DNA of 64,000 nucleotides from Hyunsoonleella flava. Its GTDB lineage: Bacteria > Bacteroidota > Bacteroidia > Flavobacteriales > Flavobacteriaceae. This document shows, piece after piece, positions 43,342 through 51,421 of this stretch (positions within the stretch are counted from its first letter, which is position 1; each line of letters opens with the position of its first letter). The notes beneath the pieces were generated by a model that saw nothing but the letters and a program-made list of their open reading frames with translations, had not been told where the DNA came from and did not search any database. Made by a program: the position numbers and the translations under genes. The stretch covers positions 1 to 64,000 of the forward strand of contig NZ_SIRT01000018.1 of assembly GCF_004310325.1 (NCBI RefSeq), read 5' to 3'.

Positions 43342-43511
43342 AAAACGCTTCTTATAAGATATAAAATTACTACAAAAGCTGCAAAATCCGTACCAAAATA
43401 GTGTTAAATATTTATGTTTTACATCGAAAAGTTAAATATGCCTATGGCTATGTTACCTAATTGTTATTTGTATTTTAAATTCTATAAACTAATGTTATTT
43501 AGTTTTATCTT

Positions 43512-43519
43512 TACTTTTG
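43512..43519 (+). promoter_or_regulatory. Putative -7 box for the two-component operon
   Basis: TACTTTTG matches TAnnTTTG, 26 bp before the response-regulator ATG. Confidence 0.42.
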
Positions 43520-43545
43520 GAAAACTAAAATAGTACCATTCTGTA

Positions 43546-44223
43546 ATGAATAAAAAAGATATTAAAATCCTTCTTGTTGATGACGAGCCAGATATTTTAG
43601 AAATTGTAGGCTACAATCTGTCCAATGAAGGTTATCATGTAATTACTGCTGAAAACGGAGCTGAAGCCGTAAAAAAAGCAAAAAAGGAGTTGCCGCAATT
43701 AATAATTTTGGATGTAATGATGCCAGAAATGGACGGTATTGAGGCTTGCGAAAACATAAGAAAGCAACCGGAATTAGAAGATGTAGTTATCACATTTTTA
43801 ACTGCTAGAGGTGAAGATTACTCGCAGGTAGCTGGCTTTGATGCTGGTGCTGATGATTACATTACTAAACCAATAAAGCCAAAGGTGTTGGTAAGTAAAG
43901 TAAAGGCGCTTTTAAGACGTTTTAAGGATGATGTAAAAAACACCGTTAAGGTTGGTAACCTTGTCATCAATAGAGATGAATATAAAATTGTGCTAAAAGG
44001 AAACGAAATAATTTTACCCAGAAAAGAGTTTGAATTACTATCTTTATTGGCGTCGAAGCCTGGGAAAGTTTTTAAGCGCGATGAAATCTTAGATAAAGTT
44101 TGGGGAAATGAGGTTGTAGTTGGTGGCAGAACTATTGATGTTCATATCCGTAAGCTACGCGAAAAAATCGGAGATAAAAGCTTTAAAACTGTCAAAGGCG
44201 TCGGCTACAAGTTTGTAGACTAA
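43546..44223 (+). CDS. OmpR/PhoB-family response regulator
   Basis: The 225-residue protein has a receiver domain (acidic pocket Asp12-Asp13, phosphoacceptor Asp56 in LIILDVMMP, Lys in DYITKP) and a C-terminal winged helix (from about 130: KEFELLSLLASKPGKVFKRDEIL...HIRKLREKIG). It should bind DNA and regulate transcription. The partner kinase starts 2 bp after its stop. It resembles the PhoB branch; whether it responds to phosphate is not shown by the sequence. Confidence 0.93.
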   Translation: MNKKDIKILLVDDEPDILEIVGYNLSNEGYHVITAENGAEAVKKAKKELPQLIILDVMMPEMDGIEACENIRKQPELEDVVITFLTARGEDYSQVAGFDAGADDYITKPIKPKVLVSKVKALLRRFKDDVKNTVKVGNLVINRDEYKIVLKGNEIILPRKEFELLSLLASKPGKVFKRDEILDKVWGNEVVVGGRTIDVHIRKLREKIGDKSFKTVKGVGYKFVD

Positions 44224-44225
44224 TA

Positions 44226-45269
44226 ATGCAGGTAAAATTTAAGAAATCTTATAAGTTCGCGATAAGTACATCGCTTTACATTACTATATGCTTTACACTC
44301 TTAATGAGTGTTTTTTTGTATTATTATTTTACCCTCAAATGGTTGCCCATTCTACTATTTGCTGTTTGTTTTTATGTTGTCTCTTTTATTATAATTCAAT
44401 ATAGGGTAGAACGCTATATCTACAGGCGCGTAAAAAGTATTTATGATGATTTAACGCTTTTGGAATCTACAAGTTTAACAAGAGGTGCAATTACCACCGA
44501 TATGGCTACCTTAACACAGGAAATTGACAAATTTGCCAGAGATAAAAAGTTAGAGATAGAAACCCTAAAAGTAAGAGAGCAGTACCGAAAAGAGTTTTTG
44601 GGAAACGTGTCACACGAATTAAAAACACCATTATTTACCATTCAAGGCTATATTTTAACCTTGCTAGATGGTGCCATGGATAATAAAAAACTTCGCAGTA
44701 AATACTTGGAACGTGCCAATAGTGCTGTAGAACGTCTAGCGTATATAGTTAACGATTTGGATTTAATAACAAAACTAGAAGCTGGCGATTTACGCCTACA
44801 ACCAGAAGTTTTTGATATTGTAGAGCTTATCAAAGAAGTATTTGGCATGGTGGAGATGCGCGCAAGCGAAAAGAAAATCACACTAACTTTTGATAGAGAT
44901 TACGATAAACCGGTAATGGTACGTGCCGATAAAGAACGTATTCAACAAGTTTTGGTAAACCTCATTATCAATTCCCTAAAATATGGACGTTTAAAGGGTA
45001 CTACAGAAGTAAGTATTGAAAACCTGATTAAAAACAAAGCCATTATCAGGGTTACGGATAACGGAGAGGGTATTGAAAGAAATCATTTGGAACGTTTGTT
45101 TGAGCGTTTTTATAGGGTTGATAAAAGCGGCTCAAGAAACCAAGGGGGATCTGGTCTGGGTTTATCTATCGTAAAACATATTATTGAAGCGCACGATGAA
45201 CGTATTTATGTTGAAAGTGAATACGGTGTGGGTAGTGAGTTCTCTTTTACTTTAGAAAAGGCGAAATAA
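44226..45269 (+). CDS. PhoR-like sensor histidine kinase
   Basis: The 347-residue kinase has two close N-terminal transmembrane helices (about 11-33 and 36-57) and almost no periplasmic loop, then a short linker. The HisKA domain carries phosphoacceptor His130 (GNVSHELKTPLF), and the ATPase domain shows an N box (NLIINSLKYG), G1 (DNGEGI) and G2 (GGSGLGLSIVKHI). No PAS domain is obvious. With no sensor domain, it probably senses through its membrane segment or a partner. Its last 18 bp overlap the convergent glycosyltransferase gene. Confidence 0.92.
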   Translation: MQVKFKKSYKFAISTSLYITICFTLLMSVFLYYYFTLKWLPILLFAVCFYVVSFIIIQYRVERYIYRRVKSIYDDLTLLESTSLTRGAITTDMATLTQEIDKFARDKKLEIETLKVREQYRKEFLGNVSHELKTPLFTIQGYILTLLDGAMDNKKLRSKYLERANSAVERLAYIVNDLDLITKLEAGDLRLQPEVFDIVELIKEVFGMVEMRASEKKITLTFDRDYDKPVMVRADKERIQQVLVNLIINSLKYGRLKGTTEVSIENLIKNKAIIRVTDNGEGIERNHLERLFERFYRVDKSGSRNQGGSGLGLSIVKHIIEAHDERIYVESEYGVGSEFSFTLEKAK

Positions 45270-46298
45270 CGCTTTGTAGTTAGCTCGGGTATTAAAACTT
45301 TTCAGGCCTTTATATTCTGAAATTTTGTCTAGTAAAAAAATGCTAAATTCCTTTTGTTTACAACTAGGAACAAACCCTTGTTGTGTCAAACGATTTGCCA
45401 AATACTCTTGCTCAGTTTGCCCAGGTGTAGGAATAAAAAATGCTTTTTTTTCCAATTTGGCCAAATCCATAATACTGGTGTACCCAGATCTTGACAGCAC
45501 TAACTTACTTTTATTAATCGTTCTTTCCAGACGATTAGAAGTCATGAAATTATAAATGGTCACATCCTGTTTTTGCTCAATCTTTTGTTCTTTTTCAGGA
45601 ATACCCCTAACAAAAACCACATGCCCTCCATAATTTTTTACTTCTTTAAGTAATTTGTCTTCAAGTAAGGAACGTTGTGGTTCAGGACCAGATAACAATA
45701 CCAGCAAATCTATAGTTTCCTCAATGTCCATTTTAGTAAACCTGCTTATTGGACCAATATATTTCGTTTTGATATTTAGCTGCCTTTTATGCCCTAATTT
45801 TCCAGATAAATTTAAGTCACCCTCGGCATCAGGAACCCAGCATTCATTAAAGTTAGCCATATATTTTTCGTGCAGTTTGGTACTCAACCAAGTAGTACTT
45901 CCACTCAAAACATTAAGTTGATGGGTAACAAAGGCACAAGGAGTATCCTTATCATAAACACCAAGTCTATTATCAGAAATAATCCCAGAAATATTATGAC
46001 TCTCAACGATGTCACGAGTAGCTATTTTTTCCGCCTTTATGGCCTTCAACATTCTTGGGGAGTCCTTTATAAGTTTCAATTTAAAATGACTTCCTTTTTT
46101 AGGGTAAGTTACATCGTAAGAAGGCAATTCTATCGAAGCAAACCTAGGGAATTCCTTACGCAACAAGTCCAATGCTATGCCATCACTAGCAATAATTGGC
46201 TGAAAACCATGCGTATGCAATGCTTTCATAATCGGTATACATCGGGTGGCATGTCCTAAACCCCAGTTTAGTGGTGCAACTAGTATTCGTTTTTTCAT
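45252..46298 (-). CDS. GT28/MurG-like glycosyltransferase
   Basis: The 348-residue GT-B enzyme has an N-terminal LNWGLGHATRC glycine-rich loop (9-19) typical of MurG/UGT-like folds, a middle linker, and a C-terminal nucleotide-sugar domain (LLSGPEPQRS; LVLSRSGYTSIMDLAKL; TPGQTEQEYLANRL). The last block (P-x-GQ.EQ..NA/RL) matches the donor-binding region of glycosyltransferase family 28. Acceptor and sugar unknown. There is no signal peptide; it is cytosolic or peripheral. Confidence 0.85.
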   Translation of the reverse strand: MKKRILVAPLNWGLGHATRCIPIMKALHTHGFQPIIASDGIALDLLRKEFPRFASIELPSYDVTYPKKGSHFKLKLIKDSPRMLKAIKAEKIATRDIVESHNISGIISDNRLGVYDKDTPCAFVTHQLNVLSGSTTWLSTKLHEKYMANFNECWVPDAEGDLNLSGKLGHKRQLNIKTKYIGPISRFTKMDIEETIDLLVLLSGPEPQRSLLEDKLLKEVKNYGGHVVFVRGIPEKEQKIEQKQDVTIYNFMTSNRLERTINKSKLVLSRSGYTSIMDLAKLEKKAFFIPTPGQTEQEYLANRLTQQGFVPSCKQKEFSIFLLDKISEYKGLKSFNTRANYKALFRLF

Positions 46299-46308
46299 TA
46301 AAATAATT

Positions 46309-46465
46309 TGGGCGTGCCCATAAGGGGTCGGGTCTGCCTGTCGGCAGGCTTTCGGCAGTCGCTTTTTTGCGTTGCATACCTACCTGTTGGCAGAAAGGCA
46401 AAGCAAAAAGAACTTCAACTAACCTGTACTCATTTTGTTGAAGTATGCCTCTATCCCTCACGCGA
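46309..46465. repeat. Dispersed intergenic repeat with palindromic core
   Basis: This noncoding stretch starts with GGGCGTGCCCATAAGGGG and ends with TATCCCTCACGCG, so the ends are loosely inverted (GCGTG / CACGC). Inside is GCCTG TCGG CAGGC (46336-46349) and a related CCTGTTGGCAG. I remember very similar 'GGGCGTNCCC...GGGTCGGG...ATCCCTNACGCG' elements scattered between genes in many flavobacteria. It lies between two divergently transcribed genes. No transposase is present, so it would be a MITE-like or structured repeat. Confidence 0.6.
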
Positions 46466-46560
46466 GTTTCAGCTAAATTCAAAAGTAAAGATATAAACCC
46501 TGTTGTATATTTCCTTAATTTTACCAATTCAAAAAAATAATAAGAAATAATTAGTACACT

Positions 46561-47238
46561 TTGGGCAGTAAAAATAAACTGAAGCGATTTAAGGAAAACG
46601 AAACATTTGCTAACGTATTTCAACCAACTAGAGAAGAACTGGTTGAAGGGAGTTACAGGCTAAAAGGTGCATGGAATTCTAAATACTTTAAAAATAACAA
46701 CCCAATTGTGTTGGAATTAGGTTGCGGTAAAGGCGAATATGCTGTCGCGCTCGCCCAAAAGTATCCCAATAAAAATTTTATAGGTGTTGATATAAAAGGA
46801 GCCCGATTTTGGCGAGGCGCAAAAACGGCGATTGAAGAAAACTTGCCAAACGTGGCATTTCTTAGAACACAAATTGAGTTAATAGACCATGCCTTTTCTA
46901 AGAATGAAGTAGATGAAATTTGGATCACCTTTCCAGATCCACAGATAAAATATAAACGTACCAAGCATCGTTTAACAAATGTGGAGTTTTTAAAACGTTA
47001 CAAACACATCCTGAAACCAGAAGGCGTTGTTAATTTAAAAACAGACAGCGAATTTATGCATGGTTACACCTTAGGGTTGTTGCATGGCGCAGGGCACGAG
47101 GTCTTGTATGCCAACCATAATGTTTACAAGCAAGAAGGAAGTCCCGAGGAGGTAACTAGCATTCAAACTTTTTACGAATCGCAATACCTAGAACAAAATA
47201 AACCTATTACCTTTATAAGGTTTAAAATAAACAGGTAA
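46561..47238 (+). CDS. trmB: tRNA (guanine-N7-)-methyltransferase
   Basis: SAM-dependent enzyme that makes m7G46 in tRNA, 225 residues. It has motif I LELGCGKGEYAVALA, the FIGVDIKGARFWRGA segment, and the TrmB signature ITFPDPQIKYKRTKHRLTN. The start is TTG at 46561: MGSKNKLKRFKEN is the conserved N-terminus, and no ATG precedes it. The next gene (LysE type) starts directly after the stop, and the alkyltransferase-like gene follows 3 bp later, forming a three-gene operon. Confidence 0.95.
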   Translation: MGSKNKLKRFKENETFANVFQPTREELVEGSYRLKGAWNSKYFKNNNPIVLELGCGKGEYAVALAQKYPNKNFIGVDIKGARFWRGAKTAIEENLPNVAFLRTQIELIDHAFSKNEVDEIWITFPDPQIKYKRTKHRLTNVEFLKRYKHILKPEGVVNLKTDSEFMHGYTLGLLHGAGHEVLYANHNVYKQEGSPEEVTSIQTFYESQYLEQNKPITFIRFKINR

Positions 47239-47868
47239 ATGAACCTCACCTTTGTTTTCTTTCTCGGACTTTTTTTTGCACTAATTGGTGTTATTCCACC
47301 TGGGTTGCTTAATATGACTGCTGCAAAAATTAGTTTAAAAGAGGGTCATACAAGGGGTATAGTATTTTCCATAGGCGTCTGTATTATCGTCTTTGTTCAA
47401 ACGTATTTGGCAGCAATTTTTGCTAGGTACTTAAGTATGCACCCAGAAGTTGTGGATATATTAAGAATGGTTGCGTTGGTGATTTTTATATTGATAACGG
47501 TCTATTTCCTATTCGTTGCAAAAGCATCTTCAAAACAACAAATTGAACCTAAAATTAAAAGTAAGCACAGTCGTTTTTTTCAAGGGATGCTCATGTCTGC
47601 TATTAATGTGTTTCCCATTCCTTATCAAGCATACGTTACAATTACCCTAGCGTCCGTTAATTGGTTAGATTTTGAACTTACTAGCATTATATCTTATGTG
47701 GCCGGAGCGGGTATGGGTACTTTTGTAATGCTCTATGTATATATTTTCTTTTTCGATAAAATTAAAAGCAAGTCCTTTACCTCCCAAAAAAACATGAACT
47801 ATATTATCGGTGGTATCACAGGAATTATTTCGATTATGACATTAATTAATATCATAAGGGATTTTTAA
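47239..47868 (+). CDS. LysE/RhtB-family transporter
   Basis: The 209-residue protein has six hydrophobic helices (about 3-23, 38-62, 71-92, 108-128, 143-167, 184-205), with the LysE-type opening LFFALIGVIPPGLLNMTAAKISLKEG. The family exports amino acids or similar small molecules. The substrate cannot be named. It abuts trmB (0 bp) and the alkyltransferase-like gene (3 bp). Confidence 0.85.
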   Translation: MNLTFVFFLGLFFALIGVIPPGLLNMTAAKISLKEGHTRGIVFSIGVCIIVFVQTYLAAIFARYLSMHPEVVDILRMVALVIFILITVYFLFVAKASSKQQIEPKIKSKHSRFFQGMLMSAINVFPIPYQAYVTITLASVNWLDFELTSIISYVAGAGMGTFVMLYVYIFFFDKIKSKSFTSQKNMNYIIGGITGIISIMTLINIIRDF

Positions 47869-47871
47869 AAG

Positions 47872-48201
47872 ATGAAGGCAGAAACCCTCAGTTTTTTTGA
47901 AAAGGTATACGAAGTTGCTCGACAAATTCCATATGGAAGAGTAACAAGCTATGGTGCCATTGCTAAATATTTGGGAGCAGCCAGAAGCGCGAGAATAGTA
48001 GGCTATGCAATGAATGGTTCAGGAGGAAAAGATGTGCCAGCACACCGCGTAGTAAATAGAAAAGGATTATTAACTGGGAAGCATCATTTCGATGGTACAA
48101 ACCTCATGCAACAGCTTCTGGAAAGTGAGGGGATTGTTGTCAAGGATAATCAAATTCAAAATTTTAATGGAGTGTTTTGGGATCCAGGGAAGGAATTGTA
48201 A
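47872..48201 (+). CDS. Alkyltransferase-like (ATL) protein
   Basis: The 109-residue protein has the MGMT DNA-binding fold: QIPYGRVTSYGAIAKYLG (18-35) and RIVGYAMNGS. The active-site motif is PAHRV at 56-60, where true methyltransferases have PCHRV; Ala57 replaces the acceptor Cys. It therefore cannot take up alkyl groups. ATL proteins bind O6-alkylguanine lesions and hand them to nucleotide excision repair. It is the third gene of the trmB operon. Confidence 0.92.
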   Translation: MKAETLSFFEKVYEVARQIPYGRVTSYGAIAKYLGAARSARIVGYAMNGSGGKDVPAHRVVNRKGLLTGKHHFDGTNLMQQLLESEGIVVKDNQIQNFNGVFWDPGKEL

Positions 48202-48319
48202 TTATTTCCTAATTTTTTAAAAATTTACAAATAATTACAGATCACAACCGATAACCAAACCCAATAATTACATCAATAAATCTTCTAACTTGCATCATCT
48301 GTCTTCTGTCATTATTGCC

Positions 48320-48327
48320 TATCTTTG
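48320..48327 (+). promoter_or_regulatory. Putative -7 box for the mrp operon
   Basis: TATCTTTG matches TAnnTTTG, 27 bp before the mrp ATG. The nearest TTG (48290-48292) is 27 bp upstream, a little too far. Confidence 0.42.
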
Positions 48328-48354
48328 CACTTAGAATGATTCTTAATAGGAAAA

Positions 48355-49491
48355 ATGAAATTAAATAAACAAGATATACTAAAGGCTTTAGAAACCATTA
48401 CTGTTCCTGGAGAAGGACAAAATATGGTGGAAAGTGGCGCTGTAAAGAATGTGGTAACATTTGCAGATGAGGTTATTGTAGACATTACTATTAAAAACCC
48501 AAGTTTACAGGCCAAAAAGCGTACTGAAGTGGATATCCTTAAAACCATTCATGAGAAAGTATACGAAAAGGCAAAGATTACAGTAAATGTAAAGGTAGAA
48601 GCACCAGCTAAACCTAAAACAAATGTTATCAAAGGAAAACCAATTCCAGGAATTCAAAATATAGTCGCAGTAGCGTCAGGTAAAGGCGGTGTAGGTAAAT
48701 CTACCGTTACCGCTAATTTGGCGGTGTCTTTATCCAAAATGGGTTTTAAGGTAGGTGTTTTAGATGCTGATATTTACGGGCCTTCAATTCCTATTATGTT
48801 TGATGTGGAGGCTGAAAAACCTTTGGCGGTAAATATTGACGGAAAATCTAAAATGAAGCCTATTGAGAATTATGGTGTAAAGGTACTATCTATCGGTTTT
48901 TTTACGCAACCAAATCAAGCAGTAGTATGGCGCGGGCCTATGGCGGCAAAAGCCTTAAACCAAATGATTTTTGATGCACATTGGGGCGAATTGGATTTCT
49001 TGTTATTGGATCTGCCTCCTGGAACAGGCGATATCCATTTAAGCATTATGCAATCGTTACCAATTACTGGAGCAGTAGTCGTTAGTACACCGCAGAATAT
49101 TGCTTTGGCTGATGCTAAAAAAGGTGTGGCGATGTTTCAACAGGATAGTATTCAAGTACCTGTTTTAGGAATTATTGAAAATATGGCGTATTTTACACCA
49201 GAAGAGCTGCCAGACAACAAGTATCATATCTTTGGAAAGAAAGGAGCAAAAAATCTAGCAGAAGATTTGAAAGTCCCATTTTTGGGAGAGATTCCGTTGG
49301 TACAGAGCATCAGGGAAGCAGGAGATGTTGGTCGGCCTGCAGCAATGCAAACCGCAACTCCTTTAGAAAAAGCTTTTGAAGCTTTAACCCAAAATGTAGT
49401 GCAGGAGGTAGTACGAAGAAACGAAAATTTACCACCAACCGAAGCAATAAAAATCACCACGATGGCTGGATGTTCAGCTGTAAAAAAATAA
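48355..49491 (+). CDS. Mrp/NBP35-type iron-sulfur carrier ATPase
   Basis: The 378-residue protein has an N-terminal DUF59/MIP18-like domain (1-80), a P-loop GKGGVGKST (109-117) of the deviant Walker A type, DADIYGPSIP, and LDLPPGTGD. It is thought to carry or transfer Fe-S clusters to apoproteins. The CxxC pair found in many Mrp proteins after ENMAYF is absent here (ENMAYFTPEELPDNKY); only one Cys remains near the C-terminus. The NifU-domain gene starts 3 bp downstream, which supports the Fe-S role. Confidence 0.93.
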   Translation: MKLNKQDILKALETITVPGEGQNMVESGAVKNVVTFADEVIVDITIKNPSLQAKKRTEVDILKTIHEKVYEKAKITVNVKVEAPAKPKTNVIKGKPIPGIQNIVAVASGKGGVGKSTVTANLAVSLSKMGFKVGVLDADIYGPSIPIMFDVEAEKPLAVNIDGKSKMKPIENYGVKVLSIGFFTQPNQAVVWRGPMAAKALNQMIFDAHWGELDFLLLDLPPGTGDIHLSIMQSLPITGAVVVSTPQNIALADAKKGVAMFQQDSIQVPVLGIIENMAYFTPEELPDNKYHIFGKKGAKNLAEDLKVPFLGEIPLVQSIREAGDVGRPAAMQTATPLEKAFEALTQNVVQEVVRRNENLPPTEAIKITTMAGCSAVKK

Positions 49492-49494
49492 GAC

Positions 49495-49737
49495 ATGACT
49501 ACAGAAGAAATCAAATCAAATGTTGAAAAAGCCTTGGATGAAATTCGTCCTTTTTTGCAAAGTGACGGAGGGGACATATCTCTATTATCAATTGAGGAGG
49601 ATAAATTGGTAAAAGTGCAATTGCAAGGTGCCTGTGTTGGATGTAGTGTCAATCAGATGACTTTGAAATCAGGTGTAGAAATGACCATAAAGAAGCATGC
49701 GCCACAGATTGAGAAAGTTATAAATATTGAGGCATAA
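49495..49737 (+). CDS. NifU C-terminal-domain protein
   Basis: The 80-residue protein consists of the NifU-like scaffold domain only, with the cluster-binding pair Cys47-x2-Cys50 in GACVGCSVNQMTLK. It should assemble or carry a [4Fe-4S] cluster as a dimer. It sits 3 bp behind mrp, and a ferredoxin gene follows after 116 bp. Confidence 0.93.
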   Translation: MTTEEIKSNVEKALDEIRPFLQSDGGDISLLSIEEDKLVKVQLQGACVGCSVNQMTLKSGVEMTIKKHAPQIEKVINIEA

Positions 49738-49802
49738 ACTGCGCTACGATTAAAATCCCATTACTTCATCATATTTTTTTAGAAAAATCCCAGAATAAAT
49801 AA

Positions 49803-49810
49803 TACTTTTG
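49803..49810 (+). promoter_or_regulatory. Putative -7 box for the ferredoxin gene
   Basis: TACTTTTG matches TAnnTTTG, 43 bp before the ATG. There is no TTG at -33. Confidence 0.4.
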
Positions 49811-49853
49811 GCACGCAAAATGTATTGCATCTAGCGTAACAATAATTTTTCAA

Positions 49854-50186
49854 ATGAGTCAAGATATAAATATCAAGATAACCGATAGAGATGGTGTAAC
49901 CCACGAAATTGTAGCACCCACGGATATGGCCATGAATTTAATGGAAGTAGTTCGTTCTTACGAGCTAGCACCTGAGGGTACCATTGGGGTTTGCGGTGGG
50001 ATGGCTATGTGCGCCTCTTGCCAGTGTTATGTGCATAGCGAAACTGAACTTCCTGAAAAGAGCGACGACGAAGAAGCTATGCTATCTGAAGCCTTTGGTG
50101 TGCGCGATAATAGCCGATTAGGTTGCCAAATACAGATGACGCCAGATATGGAGGGTCTTGAGGTAGAACTGGCTCCTGAGAGTTGA
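49854..50186 (+). CDS. [2Fe-2S] ferredoxin, adrenodoxin type
   Basis: The 110-residue protein has the cluster ligands Cys47, Cys53, Cys56 and Cys91 (C-x5-C-x2-C...C), in GVCGGMAMCASCQC and LGCQIQ. The spacing and the acidic region DDEEAML fit vertebrate/Proteobacterial adrenodoxin-like ferredoxins, used in Fe-S assembly or P450-type electron transfer. Position after Mrp and the NifU-domain gene favours Fe-S assembly. It has its own -7 box, so it may be expressed separately. Confidence 0.93.
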   Translation: MSQDINIKITDRDGVTHEIVAPTDMAMNLMEVVRSYELAPEGTIGVCGGMAMCASCQCYVHSETELPEKSDDEEAMLSEAFGVRDNSRLGCQIQMTPDMEGLEVELAPES

Positions 50187-50243
50187 TTTGCAGTGTGACT
50201 TCATAGCAAATTTTGTGTCATATAATTAATCGCATTCAGATTA

Positions 50244-50582
50244 ATGACATTTCTAAAAATTTATAAGGACAGATTTAATAATTACAGGTTTTATTTAAAA
50301 CCAAATAATCGCATCACTTTTTTTAGCGAACCTTATATTTCTAAACGCAAATGTTTAGAGAAAGCTGATTTTTTAAGAACACATTCTAGAGTGGATAAAA
50401 ACTATCAAAGACTAAAAGCCCAATGCGGGAGTCATTATTTTGTGTTTAAGAATCATATTGATGGTGAAGTAATTGGAACGAGTGAAAGTTATTTAAATGT
50501 TGGCGCAATGGAGCATTCCATTTCCTTAATTAAAATGGGCATCAATAAGGTTAAAATAGATAACGAGGTTTATGTCATGTAA
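50244..50582 (+). CDS. DUF1508-type protein
   Basis: The 112-residue protein contains two related units of about 45 residues (FLKIYKDRFNNYRFYLKPNNR...SEPYISKRKCLEKADFL; YFVFKNHIDGEVIGTSESYLNVGAMEHSISLI). This is the DUF1508/YegP layout, though divergent from the classical sequence. Function unknown. It is convergent with the DUF1853 gene. Confidence 0.7.
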   Translation: MTFLKIYKDRFNNYRFYLKPNNRITFFSEPYISKRKCLEKADFLRTHSRVDKNYQRLKAQCGSHYFVFKNHIDGEVIGTSESYLNVGAMEHSISLIKMGINKVKIDNEVYVM

Positions 50583-50626
50583 TACCGGGCTCTAGGTTTA
50601 ATTTCAACTAATAGCTTTCTGGAAGA

Positions 50627-51421
50627 CTACCACCAAACTAAAAATACTTTCTCAATGGTACCAGTATTGCGCTTCATCCAGCATAATGTGGAAAATTTTT
50701 GCTCAAAGTAATTTTTAGTTGTTTCTTTAAAAGTTTCAAAATTTAACCAATCAACGTTGCTGTAAGGTTCTATTAGCCAATCTTTTTTTGTAGGGATAAA
50801 AAATTTACAATCTTTAAAATTATTCAATTCATTCTTATTAACGTAAAATCCAGCTATACAATCGGTATTCAGGGTTTTGAGTTTCGTATTTTTATTGTTG
50901 TATGGTAAAAAAAGTTGTGCCTTAAAATAGACTTGCTGCGTCATGTCTTGTGCATCAAGATTAAATCTGTCCAAATACTTTTGGCAAGCATCAGAATAGA
51001 GCAAAGGTAGTTGCTTGTCCTTGAGTTTATTTAATTTTTCAATCAGGGAATCTTTCCTATTCGGACCAATAAAGTGTTCAATTTCCGAAGCGCCAATAGA
51101 AGTGTCATACAAATAGAATTTATAAATAATTTCTAAATGAATGGGCTTGTCGTCTTTTAAAAGCAAACAATCCAACTCACCCAGAGTGCCATTGTTTTTT
51201 TGAATTTGAATATTTTCGGCTACAACCTTAATGGCATCTTGTTGCCGTAATTCAAACGAAATTAAACGTTCTACATATTTTCCTAGACGTATGGTTTCAT
51301 CAATGGAAATATCAATTTTATGATGCAGGGAAGAGATTTCAAACTGCTTTAAACCGTGTACTGAATTATTATGCCAAAGGCAAGGTGTATTTAAAAAGCC
51401 TTTGTATCTTTTTTGAAGCAT
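50627..51421 (-). CDS. DUF1853 protein with nuclease-like motif
   Basis: The 264-residue protein carries the DUF1853 core: GTLGELDCLLL (79-88), PIHLEIIYKFYL (93-104) and FIGPNRKDSLIEKL. The Glu82-x-Asp84 ... Glu97-x3-Lys101 arrangement resembles a PD-(D/E)XK nuclease active site, but I cannot say it is functional. It starts directly at the stop of the metallophosphoesterase gene (no gap), so the two are translationally adjacent and co-transcribed. Confidence 0.78.
   Translation of the reverse strand: MLQKRYKGFLNTPCLWHNNSVHGLKQFEISSLHHKIDISIDETIRLGKYVERLISFELRQQDAIKVVAENIQIQKNNGTLGELDCLLLKDDKPIHLEIIYKFYLYDTSIGASEIEHFIGPNRKDSLIEKLNKLKDKQLPLLYSDACQKYLDRFNLDAQDMTQQVYFKAQLFLPYNNKNTKLKTLNTDCIAGFYVNKNELNNFKDCKFFIPTKKDWLIEPYSNVDWLNFETFKETTKNYFEQKFSTLCWMKRNTGTIEKVFLVWW

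Noticed and set aside
45870-46259. 129-codon ORF antisense to the glycosyltransferase
   Set aside because: Shadow of a well-supported gene; no domain, no promoter, composition follows the other strand.
46186-46623. Minus-strand 145-codon ORF across the intergenic repeat
   Set aside because: It overlaps the start of trmB and of the glycosyltransferase gene in other frames and consists of repeat sequence; no protein-like features.
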